64,000 nt of DNA from the NCBI RefSeq assembly GCF_010501065.1, contig NZ_QVMM01000012.1:1-64000 (forward strand), written 5' to 3'. Source of the stretch: Dysgonomonas sp. 216 (GTDB taxonomy: Bacteria; Bacteroidota; Bacteroidia; Bacteroidales; Dysgonomonadaceae). The notes under the pieces are model-generated. The model saw only the letters and a program-made list of their open reading frames with translations, made no database searches and was not told the DNA's origin. Position numbers and translations under genes: made by a program. Positions 63,577 to 64,000 of the stretch are shown here, piece after piece (position 1 is the first letter of the stretch; each line of letters starts with the position of its first letter).

Positions 63577-64000
63577 CTATTCCTCTTCACTCATTTTCCG
63601 CGAAACATCGCCCAAGTAACCGCCATGGTGCCGTTTTGCATATTCGGTAGGTTTAAAATCAATCTTTCGCATTGTTCCAACAACCAAAATATCTCCAATT
63701 ACGGTCATAACCGTTGTCGAGGTAGTTGGTGTAAGCCCAAGGTTGCAAACCTCGCAGGGGTTGCCTGTCAACAAACATACATCCGATTTTTCGGCCAAAG
63801 GGCTTTCCTGATTGCTGGTTATAACAATAAATTTTATGCCCTTTATTAATCCCCTGCTAAGAAGAATCAGCTCGACAATTTCGCGGGTCTTACCCGAATT
63901 GGAAATAACCAGCATGATATCATTCTCCTGAAGAACTCCTAAATCGCCATGTTGAGCCTCGCTGGGATGCAAAAATATAGCAGGTGTACCTGTTGAGCTG
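63577..64000 (-). CDS. SIS-domain sugar-phosphate isomerase (KdsD/KpsF type), partial
   Basis: The 3' part of a D-arabinose 5-phosphate isomerase-like gene whose 5' end lies beyond the right edge; the frame stays open to base 64000 (SSTGTPAIFLHPSEAQHGDL). KdsD/KpsF enzymes interconvert ribulose 5-phosphate and arabinose 5-phosphate for Kdo in lipopolysaccharide. The sugar isomerase (SIS) motifs LHPSEAQHGDLG, MLVISNSGKTREIVELI and KFIVITSNQESPLAEKSD are visible, and NLGLTPTTSTTVMTVIGDIL follows. The protein ends RHHGGYLGDVSRKMSEEE without the two CBS domains seen in E. coli KdsD, as in the short Bacteroidetes form. Residue numbering is unknown because the start is missing. Confidence 0.85.
   Translation of the reverse strand, partial: SSTGTPAIFLHPSEAQHGDLGVLQENDIMLVISNSGKTREIVELILLSRGLIKGIKFIVITSNQESPLAEKSDVCLLTGNPCEVCNLGLTPTTSTTVMTVIGDILVVGTMRKIDFKPTEYAKRHHGGYLGDVSRKMSEEE

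Overview
The window looks like chromosomal DNA of a Bacteroidales bacterium, most likely near Dysgonomonas (Dysgonomonadaceae). The grounds are low GC, several SusC/SusD pairs, Bacteroidetes promoters (TAnnTTTG -7 boxes, sometimes with a TTG/TTTG -33 box about 20 nt upstream), a frdC-frdA-frdB operon of the Bacteroides type, and type IX secretion C-terminal sorting domains. The genus is an inference; the phylum and order are well supported.

Layout. 1-3.3 kb: a possible insertion-sequence end, a 5'-truncated AraC regulator, a flavodoxin-like oxidoreductase, an AlkD-type DNA glycosylase and a YdeI-like protein. 3.5-4.6 kb: a decayed lipoprotein gene next to an intact one, then tRNA-Leu(TAG). 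4.8-13.6 kb: housekeeping genes (OPT transporter, pncB, DEAD-box helicase, ECF sigma factor, metG). 13.7-42.3 kb: a glycan-degradation region. It holds a GH128-like glucanase, a secreted repeat protein, a seven-gene operon (FAS1, SusC, SusD, FAS1, FAS1, SusC, SusD), a large protein with two GH43 domains, and a GH2 beta-galactosidase. 42.4-45.8 kb: fumarate reductase/succinate dehydrogenase. 46.3-53.6 kb: a pyridoxamine-oxidase-like protein, an MltF-like lytic transglycosylase, an acyltransferase, a PurF homologue without the catalytic cysteine, a metal ABC permease, a small membrane protein and aroA. 54.1-56.4 kb: a PspC-PadR-PspC operon with a clear operator. 56.6-64 kb: an AraC regulator, a DUF2135-like lipoprotein, acyl-CoA ligase, XRE-cupin regulator, BASS transporter, a secreted protein and a partial sugar-phosphate isomerase.

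How the glycan genes fit together: the two SusC/SusD pairs would import oligosaccharides across the outer membrane, the FAS1 lipoproteins may act as surface glycan- or matrix-binding partners, and the GH128, GH43 and GH2 enzymes would cut beta-1,3-glucan, arabino/xylo and beta-galactoside linkages. The real substrate is not known from sequence.

The most unusual signal is a dispersed intergenic element seen seven times, plus one half copy. It consists of a 9-bp-period tandem repeat (TGTCAGG-n2-TGTCAGG, followed by TTTT), a spacer of fixed length (42-43 bp) but unconserved sequence, and a 20-bp dyad (AATTCTAT-n4-ATAGAATT). Every copy lies in a long gap between co-directional genes and points in the direction of transcription: upstream of metG (two), the beta-galactosidase, frdCAB (two), the purF-like gene and an araC gene. 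I do not recognise it as any described element.
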